From Mucilaginibacter sp. (GTDB lineage: Bacteria > Bacteroidota > Bacteroidia > Sphingobacteriales > Sphingobacteriaceae), in assembly GCA_028287805.1 (NCBI GenBank), contig JAQBOY010000321.1, positions 1 to 46,047 of the forward strand: a stretch of 46,047 bases of DNA. The letters run 5' to 3'. Position 1 is the first letter of the stretch. Each line of letters opens with the position of its first letter. The position numbers and the translations under genes are program-made. Shown here piece by piece: positions 8,412-18,906 of this stretch. The notes beneath the pieces were generated by a model. It saw only the letters and a program-made list of their open reading frames with translations, did no database searches and had not been told where the DNA came from.

Positions 8412-11400
8412 ATGTATAAAAATTCTACTGCAATTAGATGCAGAAGCACTTTCTGTGTAAATTATAAACCATTTCTAATTATGAAGCTGTCATTCATTAT
8501 ATGTCTGGCCACTTTTTTACAGGTAAGCGCATCATCCATGGCACAAAAAATCAGCCTGGATAAAACAAATGCTACCCTTAAAGAGGTGTTAAATGAAATT
8601 CACAATCAAAGCGGATATAGCGTATTATATGATGCTAAAATGCTTAAAGATGCCAAAGTTGATATCCATTTAACCAATGTTTCTTTAAATGAAGCCTTGA
8701 AAAGCTGTTTTAAAGATCAACCGTTTAGCTATGTTATTAATAAAAATACTATTGTAATAACACCGGTTAATAAGCCAGTTGTAAGTTCTGTAATATCTCC
8801 GCTTCCGGTTACTATAAGGGGCATAGTAACTGATGAAAAAGATGCCCCCTTACCTGGAGTAACAATAACTTTAAAGGGAACACAACATCATACGGTTACC
8901 AATCAGGACGGTAATTATATTTTTACTGTTGATAATTTAACCAGCAATATATTGGTGTTTTCCTATATTGGCTATCAGACGCAAGAAGTTGATATTACAG
9001 GTAAAACTGCGGTAAATGTTAAGCTAATTTCTGCAAACGCAAATTTAACAGAAGTTGTTGTTACAGCGCTGAATATATCAAGAACAAAGGCCTCCTTAGG
9101 GTATTCTGTACAGGGTGTAAATGTTAATGAGATGACAGAAGCCAGGGCAACCAACATTACCGACTTGTTAGACGGTAAGATTTCGGGCTTACAGTTAACT
9201 ACCAGCGGTCAGCCTACGGGGTCTACCAGGGTACAGTTGCGCGGTGCAGGCTCTATTACAGGTAATAATCAGCCGTTATGGGTAGTTGATGGTGTGCCCA
9301 TTGATAATACCGACTCGAACGGGCAGGTAGGTAACCTGGATTATGGAAACAATGCTGCCGACTTAAACCCAGATGATATTGAAAGCATTGAGGTATTAAA
9401 AGGGCCAAACGCCGCCGCTCTTTACGGTTCAAAGGCAGCCAACGGCGCTATACTGGTAACTACCAAAAAAGGGAAAAAGAATGCCGGTTTAGGCATTAGC
9501 TATAACGGTAATTACATGGCTTCGCGCGTCTTACAGTATCCTGATTATCAGTATGAATATGGTGAAGGTGGTAATGGCAGGCTTAACGGCACATTAGTAG
9601 GTACTTTAGGGCAGCAAGTTGTACAAGCGGGTACAGGCGGTGGCCGTAACTGGGGCACCGTCCTGCTCGGTCAGCCTTATCTTTCTGTAAGCGGCAAGCC
9701 AATCACTTACTCGCCACAACCAAATAGTGTTAATTCCTTGTTTCAAACAGGAAGTCAATCATCACAAAACATTTCACTAAGTAATGCCGACGACAAATCA
9801 GCTGTCCGTTTTTCTTATACCCGCGCCGATGCAACGGACGTAATAGAGAAACAAAACCAGGTGCAGAAAAACAATTTTCAGTTAAATGTAAGCCGTGATT
9901 TTTCGCCGCGTATAAAGGTCGAAGCCCGCTTGCAATATATACAGGAACAGGTCACTAACAGAACCTACCGTAATGAGGATAATGCCAACCCTTATAATTA
10001 TTTTAATAACGCGGTGTTAAGCATACCCTTAAGCAGTCTTATCCCCTGGAAAGATGCTAACGGTAACGCGTTTAACGGTGGCGGCTCTGGCAGTATTGAA
10101 AACCCTTATTGGGATATTAATGAAAATGGCAACCAGGATACTCATAATACTATTATAGGTGGTGTAACTGCAACTTTAAGTATAACTAAGGATTTGAAAT
10201 TCAAGGCTCAGGAATCGGGTAACTTATTGTGGGGAAACCGTTATACATTTATTCAAAAAGGGTCATTGTCAAATATAAACGGATCATACAGCGCGTATCA
10301 GCAAAATAATAAGTCATGGGATTCCCAAGGATTGTTGATGTTTAACAAACGTGTTTCTAATTTCTCTGTTGTGGCTAACTTAGGTAGCGAACTTCGCAGC
10401 CTCAATTATTACAATACAAGTTCATCTACTAATCAGTTATTGGTACATGATGTAAGAAGCCTGACCAATAATGCCAGCATTATAACATCCAATGAAAACT
10501 TTTCACGTTCACAGGTAAATTCAATATTTGGTATTGCGAGTATTGGTTATAAAGACTTTTTGTATGTTGATATAACAGGCCGTAATGATTGGTCATCCAC
10601 GCTTCCTCCTAAAAACGCGTCGTTTTTTTATCCTTCAGTCAGCGGCAGCTTTGTATTTACCGAACTTTGGAAATCTATACCAAAAGATATTTTAAGTTTT
10701 GGTAAAATAAGGGCTTCAATTGCGCGTGTGGGTAATGATACCAGCCCTTTTAATCTGTATAATGCATTTAACTCTTCTGGCGTATTTAATGGGGTAAGCT
10801 TTTTAACATTTGACAACCAATTAAAAAACAGCAATTTAAAACCGGAACTGACCACATCCACCGAATTGGGGCTTGAGCTTCACTTCTTTAATGACCGCCT
10901 GTCACTGGATGGTGATGTTTATAAATCAAGTACTGTTAACCAGTTATTAACGGCAACTACACCTGCCGAGTTTGGTTTTGGCACTCAGATCATTAATGCA
11001 GGCAAGGTTCAGAATGAGGGGCTTGAATTAACTTTGACAGGAACACCTTTAAGAACCAGGAATTTTAGCTGGGATGCCGTATATAATTTCTCGGTAAACC
11101 GCAATATGGTTGTATCGTTAACTCCCGGGGTGCCTTCTGTAAGGCTTGGTGGCGCAGTAACTGCATCCAACTGGGCCGAAGTAGGTAAGCCTTTAGGCGT
11201 ATTAAGGGCTGAAGATCAGCAATACTCATCAGCCGGATATGCGGTTATTAGCCCGGCTACCGGTTTGCCTTTTTATACCTCTGCCATACCAGGCTATACA
11301 CCAATAGTTGGTTATGCCAGTCCAAGGGCCCTGATGTCATTCGGGTCTACATTCAGGTATAAACAATTCAGCTTCAATTTCCTTACTTCGGCACGTATTG

Positions 11401-11993
11401 GCGGCTCTTTATATTCAGGTACCGGTTACCGGTATTTCGTCTCGGGCGTTGCAGCACAAACGCTCGGTGGTCGTGATGCCTGGTTATTCAGTGATGGTGT
11501 GTTAGGCGAGAATGCTAATGAACAAGCCGGTATAACATCATTATATAACAAAGCCTATCCGGATGCCAGCCGTGTTAAAGGTTCTATATGGCCGGGTTAT
11601 TACCCGGTATTAGATGCCAGCGGTAACCCGGTTAAGGATGCTAATGGTTTTTATATCGCTGATCTTACCAAGCCAAACACTAAATACATATCTCCGCAAA
11701 CTTACTGGCAACAAACCAATCACGTATCACACCTTTACACTTACGATGCATCTTATGTTAAACTCTCGCAGGTTATCATAACCTATGCTGTATCTCAAAG
11801 GTTTTTAAGAAAATCAATATTCAGAACTGCCTCCATATCATTGGTAGGACGTAACCTTTGGACTATTTTCCAAAACACTCCAAAAGGTATCGATCCTGAA
11901 TCTGCGGCTTTCTCGGGCAATGCTCAGGGACTTGAACAAGGCGGCTCATTACCGTATGCAACTTATGGTGTTGATTTAAAAATTTCATTATAA
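8412..11993 (+). CDS. SusC/RagA-family TonB-linked outer-membrane protein with N-terminal STN domain
   Basis: STN 'KISLDKTNATLKEVLNEIHNQSGYSVLYDAKML', CarboxypepD-reg 'RGIVTDEKDAPLPGVTITLKGT', plug 'IESIEVLKGPNAAALYGSKAANGAILVTTKKG'; internal start 8481 also plausible. Confidence 0.95.
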   Translation: MYKNSTAIRCRSTFCVNYKPFLIMKLSFIICLATFLQVSASSMAQKISLDKTNATLKEVLNEIHNQSGYSVLYDAKMLKDAKVDIHLTNVSLNEALKSCFKDQPFSYVINKNTIVITPVNKPVVSSVISPLPVTIRGIVTDEKDAPLPGVTITLKGTQHHTVTNQDGNYIFTVDNLTSNILVFSYIGYQTQEVDITGKTAVNVKLISANANLTEVVVTALNISRTKASLGYSVQGVNVNEMTEARATNITDLLDGKISGLQLTTSGQPTGSTRVQLRGAGSITGNNQPLWVVDGVPIDNTDSNGQVGNLDYGNNAADLNPDDIESIEVLKGPNAAALYGSKAANGAILVTTKKGKKNAGLGISYNGNYMASRVLQYPDYQYEYGEGGNGRLNGTLVGTLGQQVVQAGTGGGRNWGTVLLGQPYLSVSGKPITYSPQPNSVNSLFQTGSQSSQNISLSNADDKSAVRFSYTRADATDVIEKQNQVQKNNFQLNVSRDFSPRIKVEARLQYIQEQVTNRTYRNEDNANPYNYFNNAVLSIPLSSLIPWKDANGNAFNGGGSGSIENPYWDINENGNQDTHNTIIGGVTATLSITKDLKFKAQESGNLLWGNRYTFIQKGSLSNINGSYSAYQQNNKSWDSQGLLMFNKRVSNFSVVANLGSELRSLNYYNTSSSTNQLLVHDVRSLTNNASIITSNENFSRSQVNSIFGIASIGYKDFLYVDITGRNDWSSTLPPKNASFFYPSVSGSFVFTELWKSIPKDILSFGKIRASIARVGNDTSPFNLYNAFNSSGVFNGVSFLTFDNQLKNSNLKPELTTSTELGLELHFFNDRLSLDGDVYKSSTVNQLLTATTPAEFGFGTQIINAGKVQNEGLELTLTGTPLRTRNFSWDAVYNFSVNRNMVVSLTPGVPSVRLGGAVTASNWAEVGKPLGVLRAEDQQYSSAGYAVISPATGLPFYTSAIPGYTPIVGYASPRALMSFGSTFRYKQFSFNFLTSARIGGSLYSGTGYRYFVSGVAAQTLGGRDAWLFSDGVLGENANEQAGITSLYNKAYPDASRVKGSIWPGYYPVLDASGNPVKDANGFYIADLTKPNTKYISPQTYWQQTNHVSHLYTYDASYVKLSQVIITYAVSQRFLRKSIFRTASISLVGRNLWTIFQNTPKGIDPESAAFSGNAQGLEQGGSLPYATYGVDLKISL

Positions 11994-11997
11994 AACC

Positions 11998-13737
11998 ATG
12001 AAAAAGACAATTATATATTTAGCTGCGCTGCTCGTTACTCTGGCAGCATCATGCACGAAGAATTTTACAAAAATCAATACTAACCCCGGGTCTTTTGTAT
12101 CTGCAGAACCTGAAGCCGTTTTGCCCGGAGTTTTTTTAGCCACTATTAATAGATTTGAACTGAATAATATTCAGACCTTGTGGGAATATGGTCACTTAAT
12201 AGATCCGGCAGGCCGATATAATCCGGGGAATGATCAATTTTGGACTGTTCCATATATCAATGTATTAGGTAATACTACCCAATTGAAAAAACTGTTTGCA
12301 GGTAACCCGGCATACACCAACCGTTTAGCGATTACTGATATATGGGAATGTTATGTTTATGCATATCTGGTTGGAATGTATGGCCCCATACCTTATACTC
12401 ACATGGGCGACACCAGCAGCCCTGAGGTGGAATATGATACTGAAGCCACGGTTTATACCTCATTGCTAAGCAGACTAAAAGCTGACGCTGCGGCTATAAA
12501 AGTTACAGGCGGCGATAAGTTTATAACCGACCCCATCTATGCGGGAGATATGTCTAAATGGATCAAATTTGCCAATACATTAAGATTACGCACTGCTTTA
12601 ACAGTACAAAATAATTTGCCTGATCTGGCTGCATCCAACATAAAGGAACTGATGACGAGTGAAAGTACTTTAATAAGTTCAGATGCCGATGACCCGAAAC
12701 TGAGTTATGGTACAGCATCAGGAAGTCAGTCTATTTACAACGTGCAACTGGTTCAGGGTACTTCATATATCAATACTGCAACTCCTGTTATGAGTGATTA
12801 TGTTTTTACCTATTTCCGTTCATATCATGACCCAAGGATAGATGCCTATTTCCTTAAAGCAGCAACTTCTTATAATATTACTGATACCTTAACCAGTACC
12901 AGCACCTCTTTGCACTACGTCGTTTCATATCCAATACCGCATCTGGGGCAGCCAAAATCTCCGGCACTGCTTGTAGGATGGAGCTTGGTGTCACCAACTA
13001 ATCCAACCGGAAATAATCCGTTTGCCGGCTCTACCGTTCCGGTAAATTACAGCACGCTACAGCCAGCGCTGGTAGCGGCGGCCCGCCCTTTCTATATAAT
13101 GACCTATGCTGAAACTTGTTTTATGAAAGCAGAAGCCGCGGTAAGAGGATATGGTGGTACACAAACGGCAGATCAATATTATTATGCCGGTATAAATGCC
13201 AACTTCGCTTTCTGGGGCCTAACGCCAGCCCAAGCTATAGCCTATCAGACGCAGAATGGCATTAAATGGAATACCGCTGGACATGGTTTTAACTATGATT
13301 TGGGCTTTATAAATACCAGTATACCGGCTGATAACCTGACTAAAATATGGATACAGCAATGGATGAATTATTTTGATGACGGTGGTTTTGAGGCGTGGCT
13401 GCTGCTACGCAGAACGCGAGCTCTTATTTTACCTCCGCACACTAATCCGGGTGCAGGTACTATACTCGCGGTATTTCAAAATTTGCCAGATCGTTTTACT
13501 TATCCTGTAACAAGTGAGGCATCAGTTAACCCCAAAGGTTATGCTAATGGTGTAAAGTTATTGGGCGGGCCAGATCAAACTAATATACCCTTAAAAATTG
13601 AACCGGCTTATACACCAACCGACTGGACAAAGGCGGTTCCATTTTATGACATCAGTTTTGTGCAAAAATGGTATGGGACTCATATTCAAGACCTTACAAC
13701 AGCAGGGGTAAAGTATACAATACTAAATACTTATTAA
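11998..13737 (+). CDS. SusD/RagB family lipoprotein
   Basis: Lipobox 'LAASCTKNF'; SusD-like architecture; 4 bp after SusC. Confidence 0.9.
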   Translation: MKKTIIYLAALLVTLAASCTKNFTKINTNPGSFVSAEPEAVLPGVFLATINRFELNNIQTLWEYGHLIDPAGRYNPGNDQFWTVPYINVLGNTTQLKKLFAGNPAYTNRLAITDIWECYVYAYLVGMYGPIPYTHMGDTSSPEVEYDTEATVYTSLLSRLKADAAAIKVTGGDKFITDPIYAGDMSKWIKFANTLRLRTALTVQNNLPDLAASNIKELMTSESTLISSDADDPKLSYGTASGSQSIYNVQLVQGTSYINTATPVMSDYVFTYFRSYHDPRIDAYFLKAATSYNITDTLTSTSTSLHYVVSYPIPHLGQPKSPALLVGWSLVSPTNPTGNNPFAGSTVPVNYSTLQPALVAAARPFYIMTYAETCFMKAEAAVRGYGGTQTADQYYYAGINANFAFWGLTPAQAIAYQTQNGIKWNTAGHGFNYDLGFINTSIPADNLTKIWIQQWMNYFDDGGFEAWLLLRRTRALILPPHTNPGAGTILAVFQNLPDRFTYPVTSEASVNPKGYANGVKLLGGPDQTNIPLKIEPAYTPTDWTKAVPFYDISFVQKWYGTHIQDLTTAGVKYTILNTY

Positions 13738-13760
13738 ACTTTTGAGTTAGAATTACAGAC

Positions 13761-14909
13761 ATGAAAAATAAAAACATATATAAGTACTGTTGCCTGGTAA
13801 TATTATTAACAACAAGCCTGTTTGCATGTAAGAAAAAGGTTTTAGGCCCTCAAAATAACTTTCTAAATTATATTGTGCCTGATGTGCCGGCAACCAAGAA
13901 TTACACAGTTGGCGCCTTCTATTACACATTCGGTTCTTTTAATGTTAATGTTACACAAAAGCCAGTTGTTGGTGGTCCTGGACCGTATTTTTATAACAGT
14001 GGAGTGCCAAGCCTGGGCACGGCAGCAGCGCCTATAGCTACACCTGCTATAATGGATGCACATGTTGCTGATGCAGCTATTGCTAAGATAGATTACTTTG
14101 TATTCTCGGTGCGTTCGCCTACAATGGATAATAACAACTTTAAGGCCGACTCCAATACCATTGTATCATTCCTTAACGCGGCAAATTCATCAAAAATGAA
14201 CTTTGCTATATCTTATAGTTTGAATACGGGTACATTGGGTGTTTCCAACACGGTGGCTTTAGAAAGTAACGCAACAAAACTGTTGGGCTTTTACAATGAT
14301 TTTAAACGTTTATCTTACTGGATGACCAAGGCGAATTATCAAAAGGTGAACGGCAAATATCTTATCATTATTAACCACGCGCAGGATCTGAACTCAAATG
14401 ATAACGTGGCTTTGTATAAACAGCTACGGTCCAATCTAGCGGCCATGGGGTTTGACCTTTACATTGTAGGTATGCAAGACAGATGGTCTCCGCCAGATCG
14501 TTTTTATTACCGTTTCCAAAACTGTACCGACGCGATGTATGAGGCCAACATGGGCGATGTGGCTGGTGATAATGATAGGTATTGGGGCTTTCCGCAATTT
14601 TGCGATCAGAACTGGGCCTACTGGAAAACTACTATCGAAGGCTGGGGCCAGGAATTTATACCATGTGTTATGGCGGGTTATAATTATCAGATCAATAACC
14701 CAACCAACAATGGCCTTAGCGTGCAGCGTACCAATGACGGCGTCTGGTATAAAAAGTTTACCGATGTTGCCAAACGTAACGCTTCAAAAAGCGGGCTGAT
14801 TTTTGTTGATTCATTCAATAACTTTACATTAGATAGCCAGATAGAGCCGACACAGGCTTATGGCAACAACTTCCTTGATATTACAAGGACGGCTTTTAAA
14901 TTAAATTAA
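13761..14909 (+). CDS. Lipoprotein with GH99/GH71 (WbsX)-like fold, possibly non-catalytic
   Basis: Lipobox 'LFACKKK'; 'YTVGAFYYTFG', 'KVNGKYLIIINHAQDL', C-terminal 'VDSFNNFTLDSQIEP' aligns to the canonical '(T)SWNEWxEGTxIEP'. Confidence 0.6.
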   Translation: MKNKNIYKYCCLVILLTTSLFACKKKVLGPQNNFLNYIVPDVPATKNYTVGAFYYTFGSFNVNVTQKPVVGGPGPYFYNSGVPSLGTAAAPIATPAIMDAHVADAAIAKIDYFVFSVRSPTMDNNNFKADSNTIVSFLNAANSSKMNFAISYSLNTGTLGVSNTVALESNATKLLGFYNDFKRLSYWMTKANYQKVNGKYLIIINHAQDLNSNDNVALYKQLRSNLAAMGFDLYIVGMQDRWSPPDRFYYRFQNCTDAMYEANMGDVAGDNDRYWGFPQFCDQNWAYWKTTIEGWGQEFIPCVMAGYNYQINNPTNNGLSVQRTNDGVWYKKFTDVAKRNASKSGLIFVDSFNNFTLDSQIEPTQAYGNNFLDITRTAFKLN

Positions 14910-14917
14910 TGGATTAA

Positions 14918-14951
14918 ATAATGGCCGGGTTTTATACCCCGGTCATTATTA
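14918..14951 (+). terminator. Probable Rho-independent terminator (possibly bidirectional)
   Basis: AATGGCCGGG-TTTTATAC-CCCGGTCATTATTATT after the 14909 stop. Confidence 0.7.
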
Positions 14952-15165
14952 TTAAGTTAACACCTATTTAAATTTATCAGAAGTTTAGCATTAACTTATG
15001 TACTAAAACAAATATTAGCATAGGTTTTTCTTCTTTTAGCAGGTTTATTGAAAAAGATAATCAATAAACCATGGCAAGTTTAATTTAAACAGCAACAATT
15101 ATCAATTGAAACACCCTCAGCTTATCGGGGACTAATAATTACCATCTGTCTTCATCAATATAAAA

Positions 15166-17961
15166 ATGAATTTCACCTTGCTCTACAGAAAAATAATTAT
15201 CATTATTGGTTTTTTTAGCCTGTACGTTCCTGTCTTATCTCAGGCTCAATCTTCAGTTATTATAGAAAAATTGAATAAATACAATGACAAATTTCCTGAT
15301 GAACGGTTATACCTGCATTTTGATAAACCTTATTATGCGGTGGGAGATACGGTATGGTTTAAAGGTTACGTAGTTACTGCCACTCTTGCTTACTCCCCAT
15401 TGAGCAGTAAAGTTTATGTTGACCTGATTAATGATAGTGATAAAGTAATAAAGCATTTTATATTTCCGGCAACATTAGGGATGACGATGGGTAATATTTA
15501 CCTGGATGAAAAGGTGGTACATGAAGGGGCCTATACCATAAGGGCATATACCAGTTGGATGCGTAATTTTGACGCTGATCGCTTTTTTTATAACCACATT
15601 TATATTAGCGGCACAGATAATCCATGGCTTATTGGTGCAAATTCTACACTTTCAGCTAACCATATTAAGATTGATCTGAAATATACGAGCTTAGAAAAAA
15701 AGTCCGCTGCTCTGCATGATATGCAGGTAAAATTAATAAATGATAAAAAAACATTGGTTCATAGTAACGCGCAGCTATCAGCAGATGGCAGCTTAAGTTT
15801 AAATTTTGATTTGCCCGGTAATTTGCCAGTTAAACACCTTACGTTGATTACACAGGATAAAAACGGCACAGCAGCAATTCCTTTACATGTTTTAAGAGCA
15901 GCAGATCTTGACCTTCAATTTATGCCTGAAAGCGGGCCGGTGATAGAAACATTGCCATCACATATAGGGTTTAAAGCAATTGGAGAAGACGGTAAAGGTG
16001 TAAACATTAAGGGAGAAGTTTTTGATAACGAAAATAATATCCAGGCCACTTTTGAATCATTTCATAATGGTATGGGCGTATTTGATCTGGTACCACAGCA
16101 AGGTGAAAATTATAGGGCTAAAATAACCTTACCATCAGGGGAGGTTAAAACAGTGAGTCTTCCGTCAATAAAAAGTTCGGGAACTGAATTAAAGGTTAAA
16201 AACAATCCGGAATCCGATTCACTTCAAGTTACCATTATGGCAACTAAAGATCTGGTAGGTCATAATAAGGAATATACAATTATTGGACAATCAAGAGGAA
16301 TGATTTGCTATGGTGCCACCCTAAAGTTTACTAAAGACTACGTAAATATTCGCATACCAAAAGATAGGTTTCCAACCGGAGTGGCACATTTTATATTAGT
16401 TAACATGCAAAATGAGCCTGTAAACGAAAGGATGGTGTTTGTTGATCATCATGATAATCTTAAGGTTGATATTAATACAGGTGCTAAATCTTTTGCCTCA
16501 AGAGATAGTATCCCTTTACATATCAGCGTAAAAGATGAAAAAGGAAATCCGGTAACAGGTAGTTTTTCGCTGGCTGTTACAGATGACGGACAGGTTAAAG
16601 ATGCCGATATACATAACAGTAATATATTTACTCAATTATTATTATCAAATGATCTGAAAGGATATGTTGAAGATCCGGCTTATTATTTTAAAGGTACAAA
16701 TGATGCTGCTAAAGCATTAGATATATTGTTACTTACCCAGGGGTGGATTGAATATGACTGGAAAAATGTTATTAATGAATTAGCCCGGCCGATATATGCT
16801 GCCGAGCCCGGCTTTATGGTAAGAGGTAGGGTAAGCAACCTTTTAAATAAGCCTATTGCCAATTCAAACGTTACTTTAATAAGCACCGGGAGATATAAAG
16901 TTTTGAAGGATACCAGTACTGGTACCGATGGTGAATTTACTTTTAAAAATCTTCCGATAGTTGATACTATTGCTTATGTATTGCAAGCCCGCAAAGCCAA
17001 AGGGCGAATTATAAACGCAGGTATCACCATTGATGAAAACAATAGCATACCACCTGTTGTGTTGCCCAATTACCCGGAATTTACCCCATGGTATGTTAAT
17101 AATGACAGCACCATGTTAAATTACATGAAAAGTATCACAAATTTTCATGGCGAGGTGAATGATATGAAATACGGGCCTGGCAAGCATTTATTAAAGGCAG
17201 TTGAGATAAAAGATAAGGCCTTAATTAAAAATTCGCAAAATTTAAATGGTGAAGGCAATTCTGATCAATCTATAGGGCAGGATGAAATTGAAAAAGCAGG
17301 TAAAGTATCCCTGCTTGATCTGATAGAGAAAAAGGTAACTGGTTTCCGGGTAGGATATATTCATAAAAGCACCGATCTTAATTTTATGCTTAAGGACAAA
17401 AGAGTCCGGTTTGTTATTGATGGTATAGATTTAGACAAATTTTATGATACAATAAGTAATATACCTAATGAGCATTATTATTATCAAAAAGAAACACTTG
17501 ACTATTTATCTGCAGAAGACATTACAGGTATAGAAGTGATATATAGCGCGCAATATAGTGCCCGTTATAATAACAAGAATTTAACAAACGACGAACTGTT
17601 AGCTCTTAACCCGGCCGGGCCTTCCGGTTTTGATGTAGCCTACTTAGAAATTACAACCAGATCAGGAAATGGGCCCTTTACTAAAGTGGCTACTGGTATA
17701 ATGGTTTACAAACCGGCGCCTCTTACGCGGGCAGCACAATTTTATACGCCAAGATACCCGGTTAAAAGTGTTCATCCCGGTTTTACAGATCTGCGCTCAA
17801 CCATTCACTGGGTGCCTAATATCATAACTAATAAGCTTGGTGAAGCTACAACGTCTTTTTACGCGGCCGATCCGTCAACAACATACACTATTATATTACA
17901 GGGTGCCAATTTGAACGGAAAGGTTGGTTATACAACCCGAAAAATAACCATTGCGAAATAA
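15166..17961 (+). CDS. Large secreted MG2/alpha-2-macroglobulin-like protein with TonB-receptor plug-like segment
   Basis: 'NDKFPDERLYLHFDKPYYAVGDTVWFKGYV' (MG2-type), Ig-like repeats, 'DQSIGQDEIEKAGKVSLLDLIEKKVTGFRV...VRFVIDGIDLD' (plug-like), 'SFYAADPSTTYTI' C-terminus. Confidence 0.75.
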   Translation: MNFTLLYRKIIIIIGFFSLYVPVLSQAQSSVIIEKLNKYNDKFPDERLYLHFDKPYYAVGDTVWFKGYVVTATLAYSPLSSKVYVDLINDSDKVIKHFIFPATLGMTMGNIYLDEKVVHEGAYTIRAYTSWMRNFDADRFFYNHIYISGTDNPWLIGANSTLSANHIKIDLKYTSLEKKSAALHDMQVKLINDKKTLVHSNAQLSADGSLSLNFDLPGNLPVKHLTLITQDKNGTAAIPLHVLRAADLDLQFMPESGPVIETLPSHIGFKAIGEDGKGVNIKGEVFDNENNIQATFESFHNGMGVFDLVPQQGENYRAKITLPSGEVKTVSLPSIKSSGTELKVKNNPESDSLQVTIMATKDLVGHNKEYTIIGQSRGMICYGATLKFTKDYVNIRIPKDRFPTGVAHFILVNMQNEPVNERMVFVDHHDNLKVDINTGAKSFASRDSIPLHISVKDEKGNPVTGSFSLAVTDDGQVKDADIHNSNIFTQLLLSNDLKGYVEDPAYYFKGTNDAAKALDILLLTQGWIEYDWKNVINELARPIYAAEPGFMVRGRVSNLLNKPIANSNVTLISTGRYKVLKDTSTGTDGEFTFKNLPIVDTIAYVLQARKAKGRIINAGITIDENNSIPPVVLPNYPEFTPWYVNNDSTMLNYMKSITNFHGEVNDMKYGPGKHLLKAVEIKDKALIKNSQNLNGEGNSDQSIGQDEIEKAGKVSLLDLIEKKVTGFRVGYIHKSTDLNFMLKDKRVRFVIDGIDLDKFYDTISNIPNEHYYYQKETLDYLSAEDITGIEVIYSAQYSARYNNKNLTNDELLALNPAGPSGFDVAYLEITTRSGNGPFTKVATGIMVYKPAPLTRAAQFYTPRYPVKSVHPGFTDLRSTIHWVPNIITNKLGEATTSFYAADPSTTYTIILQGANLNGKVGYTTRKITIAK

Positions 17962-17977
17962 CCATCGCATCTAAGCC

Positions 17978-18220
17978 ATGCTGCTAAATGATAAACGTGA
18001 GTTCAGAAATGTTAAGTTATTGAAGAAGATCGAAGAACTGACCCTGTATTTAATTGAAAAAGATTCCCGCTTATTCAAGGAAAAAACCATTGATCTCGTT
18101 CCTAAAGTCAGCACCAAAGCCAAAGAGGAAGCGAAACAAGCTGGTATGTCTTTTGGTAGGGATATGGCAGACTTGTTATTTTTACTTTGTAATCATTCAA
18201 TATCGGCAAGCTTAAGTTAA
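17978..18220 (+). CDS. Small hypothetical protein, coiled-coil N-terminus
   Basis: 80 aa; 'NDKREFRNVKLLKKIEELTLYLIEKD' resembles coiled-coil tails of larger Bacteroidota proteins; second half unrecognised. Confidence 0.35.
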   Translation: MLLNDKREFRNVKLLKKIEELTLYLIEKDSRLFKEKTIDLVPKVSTKAKEEAKQAGMSFGRDMADLLFLLCNHSISASLS

Positions 18221-18259
18221 CCGTGTTAATTGTCGTGTTCTCCACGTTCTTAATAGATT

Positions 18260-18285
18260 AAAAGCCGGGTAGCACCCAGCTTTTT
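18260..18285 (+). terminator. Putative terminator hairpin
   Basis: AAAAGCCGGGT-AGC-ACCCAGCTTTTT, 11-bp stem with one mismatch, T-run. Confidence 0.65.
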
Positions 18286-18420
18286 AAAAGCTCATCTGTT
18301 ATTTGCAGGTGTTTCGGCATCTACCGGAGGCCTTACACTTCTTGCTGCAATAATCCACGCAGTTCGGCCTACACCCCACTCTTGTCAGAAAAGATATAGC
18401 TAATGCTTCCCGCGAAAACA

Positions 18421-18879
18421 TTAAGTAGTTAATGCCGGGTTCAATAAAGTTTCGGTCAGGGCTTTTTCCTTTTCGATCATATCAGCAATGCTTGTCCCGG
18501 ATAATATTTTCAAATCAGCTGCACGTATTTCAAGATACAGATCACGTATACTACAGGTAGCCTCTACGGGGCATTCTTCGCACTTGTGATAATGATAAGT
18601 ACTCGCACAAAATACCATGGCAATAGGCCCGTCTACGAGCCTTACAACACCATCAAGGTAAATATCCTGAGGCAGTTTGCTTAATGTATAACCGCCGGCT
18701 ATACCCTTCTTGCTATGTAAATATCCTCCGTTTCTTAGGTCCAATAAAATAGATTCCAGGTATTTCCGGGGTATATTTTCCTGCTCAGATATCTGAGAAA
18801 CATGCATCGGTGATTTCTCCGCATTCTTTCCTAACGCGATCAGCGCCTTAATAGAGTACTTTGCTTTTTTTGATAACAT
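18421..18879 (-). CDS. Rrf2 family transcriptional regulator
   Basis: 'MLSKKAKYSIKALIALGKNAE...HVSQISEQENIPRKYLESILLDLRNGGYLHSKKGIAGGYTLSK' wHTH; Cys cluster 'CASTYHYHKCEECPVEATC'. Confidence 0.93.
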   Translation of the reverse strand: MLSKKAKYSIKALIALGKNAEKSPMHVSQISEQENIPRKYLESILLDLRNGGYLHSKKGIAGGYTLSKLPQDIYLDGVVRLVDGPIAMVFCASTYHYHKCEECPVEATCSIRDLYLEIRAADLKILSGTSIADMIEKEKALTETLLNPALTT

Positions 18880-18906
18880 TTAAATAATTAAAAATATAGG
18901 TAATTA

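Noticed and set aside
14996-15010. TTATGTACTAAAACA as a sixth GntR site
   Set aside because: Only the left half matches (10/15) and it lies in a distant, differently regulated locus; likely chance in AT-rich DNA.
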